Below, piece after piece: positions 31,744 through 43,022 of a stretch of DNA of 64,000 nucleotides. Origin of the DNA: Artemia franciscana. Its lineage: Eukaryota; Arthropoda; Branchiopoda; Anostraca; Artemiidae. Each line of letters starts with the position of its first letter. Position 1 is the stretch's first letter. A program made the translations under genes and the position numbers. Where the stretch lies: NCBI RefSeq assembly GCF_032884065.1, contig NC_088868.1:36758867-36822866 (forward strand), given 5' to 3'. The notes beneath the pieces are model-generated. The model did no database searches, was not told the DNA's origin, and was given only the letters and a program-made list of their open reading frames with translations.

Positions 31744-32451
31744 GTAAATTTGTAGCTGACAACATAATTTAGCTAGGATGAAAGTGAAGGCAATAGTCAA
31801 GTATTATCTAGGTACTAAAAATATTTCTAGTATTATCCAAAAATTGGCATTTTTATCCAAATATGTCTTTTTATGCTTTTTCATGCTTTAATAAGCTCCT
31901 GGGAAAGGGCTAAAAGAAACAGCTCATAGTGGCCAAAAGTTTAAATCATGTTGCTAAAAATACCTGACTAGTGAGAAAAAACTGGCATTAATAGCTGATC
32001 TGGGAATGATAATTATTATTTCATTAGTCTTAACAGTAAAATGTTTATTATGAAAACAAATTTGCAGAAATTTTTAAAAAAGAGCCACAAATACCTCACA
32101 AATCATGTCAATTTTGCTGGGATGTGATTTTCAAGGGCTTATAGGCACTTTTTAACAGTTCATCCAAATGTATCTTCAAAATAACATTTCTTGCTATTAA
32201 CACCAAGGAAAAAAAACAATTACCATTCCTGAATCAGCTACAAATGACAATTTTTTCTTATTAGAGTATTTTTTTAACATATTTAATACCTTTTGTTACT
32301 ATTGATAGTTTTACCTTTTGGAGACCCATTAAGGGCTCAAAATGTGATCTCCCCCAGAAGCAATTATTGCATTTAGAAAGAACAAAAAAAAAACAGCAAA
32401 AGATGTATTCACTTTCATCCTAGCTAAATTATGTTGTCAGCAACAAATTTA
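31744..32451. mobile_element. MITE, ~700 bp, ~40-bp terminal inverted repeats
   Basis: The left end TAAATTTGTAGCTGACAACA (then TAATTTAGCTAGGATGAAAG) at 31744-31790 is repeated in inverse at 32404-32451 with one or two differences. No reading frame. It looks like a cut-and-paste MITE; the superfamily is unknown. Confidence 0.85.
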
Positions 32452-32474
32452 CCCATTTTTTCCATTTCTTGATT

Positions 32475-32880
32475 TCACCAACATTGCTTCAATTTATGGA
32501 TGTTAAGTTGAAACAGAAAAGTGAAACATGGAAAATAATTGGGAAATAAATAATTTGGCTTACATATTTGCACAGTAAGTGGGCTGGGGGTAAAGTTAAG
32601 TGAACCACTTTTAGGAAAGATTAAATACAATTTTTCAGCAAATGATGAAGCAAGAGATGTATTCTTAATATGTTTCTTGCCTAATTGCATACTGATAGCT
32701 GATGCAATTTTTTTAATAGTGCTATTATATTCAAAAAGAGTGATGAATAGAATGGAATAGTAGGGCTAGCCTTTTGATCTTTTGTAAGGCTTGTATAGTG
32801 TTTGAACTGGACTATTACTCTTTTGTGAAGAGGCTATTATAGTGTTTGGCTCAAAAAAGGATTCCTTCACCAAGATTATT
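32475..32880 (-). repeat. Repeat shared with 20285-20515 and 51020-51140
   Basis: The minus-strand frame 32690-32475 begins MQLGKKHIKNTSLASSF, the peptide seen at 20430 and 48930. 32700-32880 (AGAGTGATGAATAGAATGGA, GGCTCAAAAAAGGATTC, ATTTTGATTAAACT) matches 51020-51140. Probably pieces of one LINE family. Confidence 0.6.
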
Positions 32881-33171
32881 GATTTTGATTAAACTCTAAA
32901 AAACTGTGGTCAGAGAAGCAATTACTTACCCTATAGTCTACTAGAGTTTAACATGCTACTCTGCAACTGCTCTATGATCACATTAGGCTACTGTATTATC
33001 ATGTTAAAATAAAACTGCCTACATAATGGTATTGCTTGTAAACTTTAGCCTGCTCTGCACTAATTGTAGCTAATTTCTCCCAGCTTAATCATTCCAAATC
33101 TGGTATTTTGGGCCTATCAGGCAGACAGAAATGAGAACTTGGGTGGCCTAACCAGACATAGGGTAAAAGGT

Positions 33172-34112
33172 AAATTTATAGCAAACAGTATTACTGGCTT
33201 TTGTATAAAGCAAATATACCACTTGATGCCTTTTTTTATGCTCTTTACAAATATTATAATTGCTTCTACTGGAAATTCAGATTTAAGTACTTTTTGACCT
33301 TGTAAAAATGACCTATATATGGGGTATAAAAAAGGCTTACACATTGGTCTAAAACCTTAAATACTTTATAACATTGATCTGATACTTACTGTTTCATTAT
33401 AAATCCATTTTTTTTAATGCTATATAATCCACAAGCACTGATTTTTCAATATTAATTTGGATAAATTAATTTTTCTAATGTTATTATGTTTTCTTCTTCC
33501 TTGACATCAAATTTTAAATAAAACCATGCATTTTTGGTTGAAAATATGAAAGCTGGCTACTATGAATGCCAGTTATACTGTTTGCTATAAATTTAACTAT
33601 ATTAAATACAGCAATGGTTAGTTTATGTATTTAATATATGCTATGCTTTACCCCTACCCCCTTTATGTGCAAATATATAGCCCAAATTTGTTTCTAAACT
33701 ATTGTAGATTTGCAATTTCAAATATCCTATTATTTTATAAAAAAATGACCAAAAATGCATGCTTTAAGTGAAATTTTGGTGACAAGGAAGAAGAAAATGC
33801 CATAACATTGATAAAATTTATTTATCTAATTTTATTGGGGAAAATCAGTGCTTGTGGATAATATAACATTTAAAAAATGGATTTATAATGAAACAGTAAT
33901 TATGAGATCAAGTTATAAACTATTTAAGATTTGAGACCAATGTTTAAGCCTTTTCTATACCTATATTTAGGTCATTTTTAAGAGGTCAAAAACCGCTTAG
34001 ATCTGAATTTCCAGTAAAAGCAATTATTATATTTGTTAAGAGCATAAAAAAGGCATTGAGTGGTATATTCACTTTATATGAAAGCCAGTAATACTGTTTG
34101 CTGTAATTTTGG
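33172..34112. mobile_element. Foldback element with ~300-bp inverted arms
   Basis: The left arm (33172-33460: AGCAAACAGTATTACTGGC, TTTTATGCTCTTTACAAATA, GGGTATAAAAAAGGCTT) is repeated in inverse at 33835-34112. The ~370-bp middle is AT-rich. A related element is at 46275-46820. Confidence 0.85.
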
Positions 34113-34114
34113 AA

Positions 34115-35965
34115 TGGGTATTCCAGAAAACTAGAGATGGGTTTTTGAAACAGCCATATTTTACAACAGCATGATGTAATTTGAGGGTAGTAACCAGAGC
34201 CATGCCTCTTGATGAGAGTTTCACTAATAATTTGTCAGAATTAATAAAAATGTGTCACCTGTGTTGACAAGCAACTGAAAAGAAAAAATTAGCCATAGGC
34301 TACTTAATAGAGCCTATTTGTGATTTATGGAATAAATATCAAGCAATAAAAGATACAGCTTTAGAATCAAAATACAATCAGCTTTCTGTTAAACTATGAA
34401 TGAAACTGAAAGGATACCACCTTAATTTGCACTTCAGAGCAATATGGTCCAATGGATATAGTGGGTATTTCCAAAAAGAGGGGTCCTTTGGGTAAGCCAA
34501 TAAACTATTAATTTCAAATGTTTGACCTTAAATAGGCTAATTTTAATAATTACCATGTTGATGCACAGATTAAATTTTACCTATTCATTGATATTTACAA
34601 TTTTCTCAATTCCTATTTTGTAACAAGATGTAAACGTCTTTGTTTTACACAATTTTGCTCAATTGGAGACTGTTTTTTTACCTTAGACCTGCAATCTTTG
34701 ATTGATTGTAGGCTAAGCCTTGTGAATAGGGTATGTATATAGACCTAATCATTTTTTAAGTTACTTGTAAAATTAATAAGATCTTTAAAACTGATGTAAA
34801 GATAGAGATCACCTGTTGCCTACCATACCCCTATGGCTAATCCTTTAAAAATTACTGGGCGTAATGTGATTTGAATTTTTGAATACAAGGTAATTTGCCA
34901 AATAAAAATTTTCGTAGATATTTCGACAGCCGGTGGCGAAATAAGCCAAAAGGGATATGCAAGAGATCGCAGCCCCGCGGCAGGGTCTCTACATTTATGA
35001 TTCAAATCAAAGGGAGGACTGGAAATTTTGAAAATGCAAAATTCTTTCGATTTCAAATACAAGGTATTTTTTGGAAAATCTTCTGCCAAACCTTGGTCAG
35101 CCAAATTCATCCCACATAACATTCGGCTCCTGTTTCTTTAGAGTGTATACCCTGCATATGCTTAAATCATACTTGTTCTGTGTTTATATATTTGATAAGC
35201 ATCAGGGCCTTAAAAAAGAGCTGGCAAGCACTTAGCGTCTCTTAAATTTTTTTAGAATTCGCTATTGGACATGATGAAGCTTCTATAGTAAAATCTTCCA
35301 TTCACTCTAAGTTGCCATCAAATAGCTTGATGCTTAAACTTCCTTAGTTTTTTGGCTTTCGTAAACTAAGTATGGATTTCGTCTTTGAGGAATTGATAGT
35401 CATTCCAAAGTGGCTGGTAATTAACTAGATGTAGTCGACTTGGGACTAAAGATCCTCAAGGTTGTCATCTAATTGGTCATTATCATCTGCATAGGCTGAT
35501 TTGTCAATCATTGTTCACTGGTGAGGAGATACAAAGAACTGTCAAAAAGTGATAGGTCAGTGGAAAAGATTAGCTAAAATAGCTCCAGTGAAAGAAATCA
35601 GCTATTTTTCACACGAGTCGATGTATCAAAACTATCGGTAAGGCCCTTTCCCGGAATAACATGGCTCAAAAAGCACCTCGGACCACTTATAAAAAAAAGC
35701 ATAAAACAACTTTATCTTAGAGTCTACCTAAAATCTATTGATTTTAAGCAGCCCTTAACTAATGTTAGAAAAAAAGAAATCGAAGCACTCTCAACAACAA
35801 TCTTGAATATTCTGGGATATAGCTTATTAAATCACTTTTTACTAATTTTACAAGGATGTAAGTAATTCAAATAATAAGTGTCATGGATGATACAAAAGCC
35901 AGCTTACCCCTGGCAGTATGGCTGGTTTTCTTTTGCTAAAGTTAACATTCTTTATCATTTGTTTC
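34115..35965. other. No gene recognised; should hold or precede the first MADF exon
   Basis: Mostly AT-rich with a GC-rich island at 34920-35000 (GATCGCAGCCCCGCGGCAGG). The exon at 35968 begins with a split codon, so an upstream exon ending in phase 1 must exist, but I could not identify it here. Confidence 0.4.
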
Positions 35966-35967
35966 AG

Positions 35968-36161
35968 TGCAAGAGTGTCAAAAAATGTGGCGTTCTCTAA
36001 GAGATGGATATATGAGAGAGAAACGCTCTCACATGCTGACAAAGAGTGGATCAGCAGCAGTGAAGGAGAAGAAGCCCTGGAAATGGTACAACCACATGAT
36101 CTTCCTGAGTGACCATACTTCATTTAGACCAACACAGTCAAACTTTGAGTTACCAATTAGG
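35968..36161 (+). CDS. MADF-BESS protein, exon with C-terminal half of MADF domain
   Basis: Acceptor TTATCATTTGTTTCAG before 35968, donor ATTAGG|GTAAGT at 36161. It starts with two bases of a split codon (phase 1) and ends in phase 0. 64 residues: QECQKMWRSLRDGYMRE is the classic middle of a MADF domain (consensus WxxLRDxYxRE), followed by KPWKWYNHMIFL, its third helix, and a linker SNFELPIR. MADF domains are Myb/SANT-like DNA-binding domains found in insect transcription factors and as the partner protein of PIF/Harbinger transposases. The first helices must lie in an unseen upstream exon. The next exon, 38422-38817, joins in phase. Confidence 0.85.
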
Positions 36162-36164
36162 GTA

Positions 36165-37010
36165 AGTAAATTCAGCAGTTTGTTAATTAGTAAATATGAT
36201 GTGAAGGTAGAAAAGTATGCCCTACTTTACACTTCTTACCATGATAATAAACATGGAGAAATTGTTTTAGTTATTTCTGATTAAACGAGTGTAGCAAATT
36301 CTAGCTGGACCCAGTGGAGTGGCATTTTGCTAGGAATTTTTCTTCCAACTTTCATTCAAATCTGATACTCCTTTCAAAAGTAATGCAAGCACACTGAAAG
36401 ACTCAGCGTTTGCCTGATTTTACTTAAGGTCTTCATATCAGAGTTTAATATTATTAATGGTGTCAGGCATCTTTGTTTCAAGTTTCATTTAAATCTGGCA
36501 CTCCATTCACTACTATGCTATCAAACAAAACTTAAAACCATATCTCCCTCTCCCTTTTTGACCTGGGATCTAAATCACAGAACATCATGGCATAAGGCAT
36601 ATGTTGCAGTTCTAAATTTTATTCAAAGCCATCACCACTGGTTAATTATTCTAAACATAGCAAAAAACTCAACTTTTTTAACTCTTTAAACACCCTTCCC
36701 CTCGCCCTATTTGAGTTATTCATCTCAGAACTTGGAATTATGTGTCATGTTGGGCATATTTTCTCAAATTCTTGATCAAAGTTACAACTCCATAAGTTAG
36801 AATAAACTAAATCAATATTTAAACTTTTTCAATGTTTAAATCCGACTTTTCCTTGCCCTACTTGAGCTAGAGTCTTCATATCATAACTGAATGTGTCACA
36901 ATGCAAGGTATATCTGGTTTCATTTTCTAATAAATCTGCCAACGCTTTTAAGAGGTATACCAAGCAAGAAACTCCTTTTTATTTCAACTCTTAAAACTCC
37001 CTCCTCTTTG
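36165..37010. other. Intron of MADF gene, degenerate unknown repeats
   Basis: Loose repetition of CTCC.TT..C..TTTGA and CATCTCA... phrases at 36300-37000, possibly a decayed relative of the TIR element that follows. No gene. Confidence 0.4.
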
Positions 37011-37016
37011 CCTTTT

Positions 37017-37855
37017 TATGGCACTTGGTGTCATAAAAATAGAAAAAATTGAAGTATTTTTAACTTACTAACGATTGATCAGATCTTAATGAAATTGGAT
37101 GTTTGGAAGTATATCGTGTCTCAGAGCTGTTATTTTAAATCCCGACCGGATCTGGTGACATTGGGGGGGAGGAGTTAGGTACTTTTATCTTACGAATGGG
37201 TGATCAGATCTCAATGAAATTTGATATTTAGAAGGATAGCGTGTCTCAAAGCTCTTATTTTGAATCCCGACCGGATCTGGTGACATTGGAGGGAGTTTGG
37301 GGTGGGGGAACCTAAAATCATGGAAAACGCTTAGATTGGAGGGATTGGGATAAAAATTGTTAGGAAAAATAAGCAGAAGTCTTAGATACGTGATTTACAT
37401 AATTGGAACGGATCCGCTCTATTGGGGGGGGGGCGATAATTATGAAAAATTAGATCAAATGACGTATTTTTAACTTACAAAGGAGTGATCGGATCTTCAT
37501 GAAACTTCATATTTAGGAGGACCTCGTAACTCAGATCTCTTATTTTAAATCTCAACTGGATCCAGCGTCATTGGGGGGGGGGGCAGAAATCTTAGAAAAT
37601 ACTATTCGACCATCTGGGGGGCTAAAGGGAGAGGAAAAATTATGTATTTATAACTTACGAGTGGGTGATCGGATCTTAATGAATTTTGATATTTTGAAGG
37701 ACATCATGACTCAGGGCTCTTATTTTAAATCCTGACCGGTACTAAGCCTCTGATTTTCCTTATAAATCAATCTATTGATTCTTAAAATTTTGTTATAGCT
37801 CATACCAAATGAGCTCTTAGCTTGTAGCTCTTCTTGTATCGTCACAAGTGCCATA
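37017..37855. mobile_element. TIR element with internal subrepeats, in MADF intron
   Basis: TATGGCACTTGG at 37017 and CACAAGTGCCATA ending 37855 form inverted ends. Inside, the block TTTTAACTTAC.AA.G..TGATC.GATCTT, followed by GACTCAGGGCTCTTATTTTAAATC, recurs four times at uneven spacing. Same family as 55906-57841. G-runs (GGGGGGGGG) follow the TGGTGACATTGG or similar word. Non-coding. Confidence 0.8.
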
Positions 37856-38421
37856 TGAGCTCTTAGCTCTTGTTTGAGCTAGGGTCTTCATCTTACAACT
37901 TGATTTGGACCATGGACCATTACACATCTTTGGTCCAATTTTAATTCAATTCTGACTGCCAGTTCACCCGCTATATTCAATTACACAATATTCCCATTCT
38001 GGATAGTAGTTAACTACGAGCAGAACAATGGAAACCGCAAGAAGGCATCCAGAATATATGGAAGGATGAATATATTTACAAAACTGAAAGCCTGAAACTC
38101 ATTAATATACCATTGATCTTTCTTCTCTTGGGATTGTTGATGCTACAAGGAATATGATATCACGCGTTCCAACACCGCGTAATGATGTTATCAATGGAGC
38201 TAAAAACTTCAGGATTAGCCTAAATGTATTAGTGGCTGTGTCATTGAAAGCCTTTATCTTTTTCAAGTATTTTTTATGTCTTATGTTTTTGCTAGCGTCT
38301 GCTGTACTACTGCGTTTTTTGCCACTTTAAAGACAAACATGAACAGTTAAGAGCAGACTGAAAAACAGTTATCAGCTTAATCGGTAAATAGGTCATTTGG
38401 ATGTAATTTTACTTTTTTAAG

Positions 38422-38817
38422 GTTGAAGTTGGGTCAGGCGGAGAGATCCAAGAGACAGAGGAACCCGAAGAAAATGTCATATATGCAGACAGTGGCCAGG
38501 TCCAGTTAGACTATGTGGAAGAAACGAATCCTATCTTGTTTGAATCCCCAAATGGCAGGACATCGTCGTGCTCATTCGCTCAGCCCAGGTCCCCCACCCC
38601 GAAGAGAAAGAAAGCTTCGCAGGGAGAGTGTTCAAAGTCAGAATTCGAGAGAGATCTGATCAGTATTGTTGGAAAGGAGCAAGACCCAGACGAGATGTTT
38701 TGTCTTGTTCTTGCTGCAGATATTAAAAAACTAAGTGGCAAAAAGAAAGCTTTCATCAAATTTAAAATTCAGGAGCTACTTTTCAAATTGTCTATTGATC
38801 AGATCTCTCTCGACTGA
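38422..38817 (+). CDS. MADF-BESS protein, last exon with BESS motif
   Basis: Acceptor TTACTTTTTTAAG before 38422, phase 0, stop TGA at 38815-38817. 131 residues: an acidic linker (EIQETEEPEENVIYAD), a basic patch with TPKRKKASQ (possible nuclear signal), and a C-terminal BESS motif at the end (DEMFCLVLAADIKKL, KKAFIKFKIQELLF), the protein-interaction motif that often ends MADF proteins. The stop lies about 650 bases from the stop of the Harbinger transposase on the other strand, so the two genes are tail to tail. Either a host transcription factor or the DNA-binding partner of the transposon; the position favours the latter. A TIR element fills part of the 2.26-kb intron. Confidence 0.87.
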   Translation, partial: VEVGSGGEIQETEEPEENVIYADSGQVQLDYVEETNPILFESPNGRTSSCSFAQPRSPTPKRKKASQGECSKSEFERDLISIVGKEQDPDEMFCLVLAADIKKLSGKKKAFIKFKIQELLFKLSIDQISLD

Positions 38818-38819
38818 TG

Positions 38820-39468
38820 GCAGTGTTCTGTCAGTTATTCTTTTTAAGTTAATTTTTTACTGTATTTGAATATAAAGCTTCTTTTTTATTTCAGTGGACC
38901 AAGAAATGTCAGGTTTATTAGTTGGAGTTTTCAATGTATCATGGTATCTGTTACCACGTTTCTGCAGATACTGAGTATCTTGCCAATTTGCGTTCCCTGG
39001 TATCCTGACTGTAGTTTCTAAGAAAGTCGAAGGACCATATCATTTTGTCAGATTGAGTAGAAAGCAGTTTGGGGCTATTGATTTGGGTAAATAGAAGAAC
39101 TTCTTTTTGGGTGACTTCTAAATAACATAGATTCGGCAATTACCTTTTGGGTAAAGTAAATGTTGTATTAGATACCATGTTAACTCTAGAACGAACAAAA
39201 TGCAGGTTCTTTTAGAGTGACATCAAATACTATAGCTTCTGCAAAAGCGCAGCTTGAAGAGGTTGACCTACAAAAATTTTCGCGCCATTAACCAGCGTTT
39301 GACTCGGCTGTTCGCTTATATTTTGCTGCTTCAGATCAACTTGTATTATACAAAAAAGAAGGAATGCACTGAAAGGAAGAGGAGAAATGATGCTCTGAGC
39401 ATATAACCAAGAACAGAACTATATACATAAATAGGCCTACTGAAAATGGAGAAACTAAGCATGAGAAT
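38820..39468. other. Convergent intergenic region
   Basis: Between the two stop codons. It should contain both 3' UTRs; AATATAAAG at 38868 is the nearest approach to a poly-A signal on the plus strand. No repeat recognised. Confidence 0.4.
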
Positions 39469-39469
39469 A

Positions 39470-40681
39470 TTATCCAAACAGGTACTCTTCCTGCGATGGT
39501 AGGGCGCCCTGCCCTGAATTGGAGTATTCCAGAAATTTCGTCCTTATTGTCATGGGAGTAACTGCAAAATTGTTTGCTCCCTGACGTTGCTGCCGCTGAA
39601 GCCAGTTATCAGAGACCATGGTTCTCCAGGCTCCAGGGATAATCTCCCCGTTTCCACTCTGGGCATCTACAAAGTTAATTGGACAATACTGCGAGTTCTC
39701 GCTCATTACGAAATTGTGCAAGCAACAGCAAGCTTTGACTATTGAATCAACTGTTTCAAGTTTGCAATTAATAGGTGAGTTAAAAATACGCCAGTGTGCA
39801 GTTAAGATTCCAAATGTGTTTTCTACAACCAAGCGAGCTCGAGACAAACGGTAATTGTAGACCCTTTTCTGCCTGTCAGTTACACTCAAGCCACCTGGAA
39901 ATGGTCTCATTATGTTCATTTTCAAGGGGAATGCCTCGTCAGCTACGAAAACATGTGGTAAGATGGTCCCATTAGGGATGGGCTTAGGCTCAGGAGTTTC
40001 AATTGTTCCGTTCAGAATGGCACACCCAAACGATGACCTGGCAAATATACTTGAGTCACCAGCACTACCCTCTGCTCCAACGTCTACAAACTGAAACTTA
40101 TAATCAGCATCAACAACTGCCATCAGTACAACACTAAAGAATCTCTTGTGGCAGAAATACGTAGAGCCACTGTTTTCTGGGCATCTCAACCTGATATATT
40201 TTCCATCAATTGCTCCTATGCAATTTGGAAAGTTCCACCGCCTCAGAAACTTGTCAGCGATTGTCTGAAACGTGGATTGGGTTGGTGGCTTCAAACATTG
40301 GCTTTTCATGCTAGTCAAAATGGCCTCTGTCGTTTCTGCCACTATAAGAGTCACTTTCGAACGGCCAATCAAATACTGGTAGGACAAAGACCTCTTTGAC
40401 TCTACTGTAGCAAGATGCCTGATCGTCAGTGCAAGTCTCGTAGCTGCTGAAATAGGTCTCCTCCAATTGGTATGTTTCTTCTCAATCTTACTTTTAACAA
40501 CTGCTAAGAGTTCCTTGAATTTTGTAGGAGTCATTCTAAGGTATTCGAAATACCATTGTGGATCTTCCTTTTCTAGATCCTGCACCAATTTGCTGAAGGC
40601 ACCATCTGTTTCTCTTTTTCTAAGGACTGGTCTGACCCACCACCTCCGTGTAGCTTGTTTTGCACTTCCATATAGCTGCTC
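39470..40681 (-). CDS. PIF/Harbinger (HARBI1-type) transposase, main exon
   Basis: Open without interruption from the acceptor (TTTGTTTCTTATAG, exon starts at 40681, phase 0) to the stop at 39470: 403 residues. N-terminal RRWWVRPVLRKRE and WYFEYLRMTPTKFKELL are the helix-turn-helix-like region of this superfamily. The DDE_Tnp_4 catalytic core is intact: first Asp in CIGAIDGKYIRL, second in EGSAGDSSIF, Glu in RLVVENTFGILTAHWRIF, with HNFV downstream. No ATG lies before the conserved N-terminus in this exon, so an upstream exon is needed; the best is 44712-44644. Acts as a cut-and-paste nuclease, normally with a Myb/MADF partner. It could be a live transposon gene or a domesticated HARBI1-like gene. 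Confidence 0.95.
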   Translation of the reverse strand, partial: EQLYGSAKQATRRWWVRPVLRKRETDGAFSKLVQDLEKEDPQWYFEYLRMTPTKFKELLAVVKSKIEKKHTNWRRPISAATRLALTIRHLATVESKRSLSYQYLIGRSKVTLIVAETTEAILTSMKSQCLKPPTQSTFQTIADKFLRRWNFPNCIGAIDGKYIRLRCPENSGSTYFCHKRFFSVVLMAVVDADYKFQFVDVGAEGSAGDSSIFARSSFGCAILNGTIETPEPKPIPNGTILPHVFVADEAFPLKMNIMRPFPGGLSVTDRQKRVYNYRLSRARLVVENTFGILTAHWRIFNSPINCKLETVDSIVKACCCLHNFVMSENSQYCPINFVDAQSGNGEIIPGAWRTMVSDNWLQRQQRQGANNFAVTPMTIRTKFLEYSNSGQGALPSQEEYLFG

Positions 40682-40894
40682 CTATAAGAAACAAAGAATA
40701 TAAACATAGGTCTCTATTAAAAGAAAGCTGGAATAAGTCTTTGATAGTGAACATTTTCAAGCCCTTGACAAGCATAGTGAAACAGGAACCACTTATAATT
40801 GTTGCAAAATAGCAAAGGGCAAACTAAATTTTTTTTTAAATCCATTATTTTTCTTAGCTGTTTTTCTGTAGATGAGGTTATTATGAGCCTTTTG

Positions 40895-41262
40895 TAGCAT
40901 AGCCTGTACCCAGCTTTGTTTAGTGATTGATACCAGGATGTAAAGCAGTAACTTACTTTCAAGACTTAAGAGACTTTCATACATTTAGCATAGCCTGTAC
41001 CCAGCTTTGTTTAGTGATTTATACCGGGATGTAAAGCAGTAACTTACTTTCAAGACTTAAGAGACTTTCATACATTTAGCGTAGCCTGTACCCAGCTTTG
41101 TTTAGTGATTTATACCGGGATGTAAAGCAGTAACTTACTTTCAAGACTTAAGAGACTTTCATACATTTAGCGTAGCCTGTACCCAGCTTTGTTTAGTGAT
41201 TTATACCGGGATGTAAAGCAGTAACTTACTTTCAAGACTTAAGAGACTTGCATACATTTAGA
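40895..41262. repeat. Four tandem copies of a 91-bp unit
   Basis: TAGC.TAGCCTGTACCCAGCT starts at 40895, 40986, 41077 and 41168: exact 91-base spacing, almost identical units, the first one most diverged. In the transposase intron. Not a CRISPR: there are no variable spacers. Confidence 0.97.
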
Positions 41263-42305
41263 AAAAGCTACATGCAACCTGATCTAAATAAAGATGCTAT
41301 TGTAGAGTATCAAAGAGAAGCCTACAAGCATTTCCCATTTGCAGTAAAGGCACATTACAAAGAATAAGAACCTACAGGAACAGGTTAATAGTATACCGTT
41401 GGAGTGGTAAAGAAACTAGAAAATTGCAAAAATTAAGATAAAGAACTAAGAAGAAGATTAAAAAGAAACTTTGAAAATTGCAAGTACAGTACTAAGTACA
41501 TACAGCAAGTAATATTAGCAAATTAATGAGATCATAGCTGCACTTTTTTTTCTCTCATGCTTGTTAAACTAACACATCCATTTTGCAACAGTTGTGCACC
41601 AGGCTCTTTGGATGAATCTTCTGCCCAGGGAAATCCCATTGAGGAGTAAATAATTACTGTCTAGGAAAATCTGATTTTGGAAGGAAAACCTTTGAATATC
41701 TCTGTCTAGAAAACTGTAAGTCCTGTTACCTATTCTATTGAACTATAAGAGGGTCAGGGAGGTGTCACTGACCAAGTTAATACTTTCTTAGGTCTATAGA
41801 ACCAGTGGGGTCCAGAAGGTTTTCTGGATGACCACTTTTTTGATAGGTGATAATTCCAGGGGCTGATGGCCTGCTCTAGGTGACCTCTCTGTGAACTGAT
41901 AACCCAGACAGGGTCATCAGTCCATAGAGATGTTACCCAGATTTAGAAAATAGGCCATCACTATAGACTGATCACCCATATTCCAGACTAGGTCAACACT
42001 TTATAGAGAGATCACCCAGACTTCAAGAATGAGCCACCAATCCCTAAAATAATGACCTGTTAAATGAGTGGTTACCCAGAAAAACTTGTGGACCCCATTG
42101 TCTAGAACAAATATTTCTATTTTCCAGCTTCATTCATCCCTGTAATACAAGATTCTAAAAAAAAAATGGTGACCCAGCTTTAGCTATATATCCTACGTAA
42201 TCCTAAAAGTAACAGCTTGCCTGTTTTCTTCGTTTACTCAGTAGATAAAGTGCAATAGCCTTTTCTGAATTTGGCTTAACACTCTCATTGCTTCAGCTTG
42301 GTGAT
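41256..42305. repeat. Segmental repeat, copy 1 (with broken transposase exon 1)
   Basis: Matches 43793-44725 in the same orientation: CATTTAGAAAAAGCTACATG at both starts, CAAGTACAGTACTAAGT, AGCAAGTAATATTAGCAAAT, ATTGCTTCAG at the end. Includes a degenerate tandem of GATCACCCA and ATAGGCCATCA units (41860-42090). Confidence 0.9.
42221..42288 (-). pseudogene. Broken copy of Harbinger transposase exon 1
   Basis: Paralogue of 44644-44712: ATG at 42288, MRVLSQIQK, then one base is missing and the frame is lost; out of frame it still spells LLSKRRKQ before a GC donor (CAG|GCAAGC). 68 bases against 69 in the intact copy. Confidence 0.75.
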
Positions 42306-42744
42306 TTGAATTCTTCTAGAGTTTTAAATTCTTCTAAGGAGCTATGTTAATATTCTTCTTGCTGATCATTATAATTGTTTTTTTTTAAATTCCTTCTGTT
42401 TAAAGCATTTTAGAGAGATTCTAAGCCATCCGTGGGCATATTGCTGCCACAAATAATTTTGCTCAAATGGGCTGGTGGAAAACAGATAGAACATAAAATT
42501 TTTCTTTTTTTTATTATTTCAAGACTAGAATATCTCAAAACTAAGCATTGATATTTCTGATTGTGTCTTAAGTAAATACAATCCCTGATGGAGTTTTGTT
42601 GATACCTGTCTTAAAATTAATTTGTCTAAATAAAATAAACGTTGTTTATGGGACAACAGTGAAAATGGCAGAAAAATATGATTTGACATTTTTTTCAATA
42701 TTTATTTTTTCAAATAATTGTTGTTCTCTGGTCACATTTGTGTT

Positions 42745-43022
42745 CCTTCCTAAAGTGGCTAGCACTCTAGTTTGAGAATCCTTAGTCCAAGGGGCGCATG
42801 TTGAATTCCTGGCATCACCAGTTTATTTGGTTTGGGACAGGGGTCAGTGATGTGACTCTCTAAGCTCAGCCAGAATTGGCCCAACTTTAAAAGGGTACCT
42901 AGACAAATCTGGGGACAGTAAGCAGGAAGGGCATGCAAAAGCATAGAATGGCTGGCACCTAGCTTCTTATTGTACTATCTGGCTAAAGGAACACCTGGTC
43001 CTTTACTGGCCTACTGACTTAG
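42745..43022 (+). repeat. tRNA-derived SINE, copy 2
   Basis: Same family as 1801-2125: CTCAGCCAGAATTGG, GGGTACCTAGACAAATCTGG, AGTAAGCAGGAAGGG. A and B boxes are more decayed than in copy 1. Located between the two segmental repeat copies, inside the transposase intron. Confidence 0.75.

Noticed and set aside
39618-40703. Plus-strand frames opposite the transposase
   Set aside because: Shadows of the DDE gene; no splice sites or family signature.
40895-41262. Regular 91-bp repeats as a possible CRISPR array
   Set aside because: The whole unit is repeated with no variable spacers, and the genome is eukaryotic.
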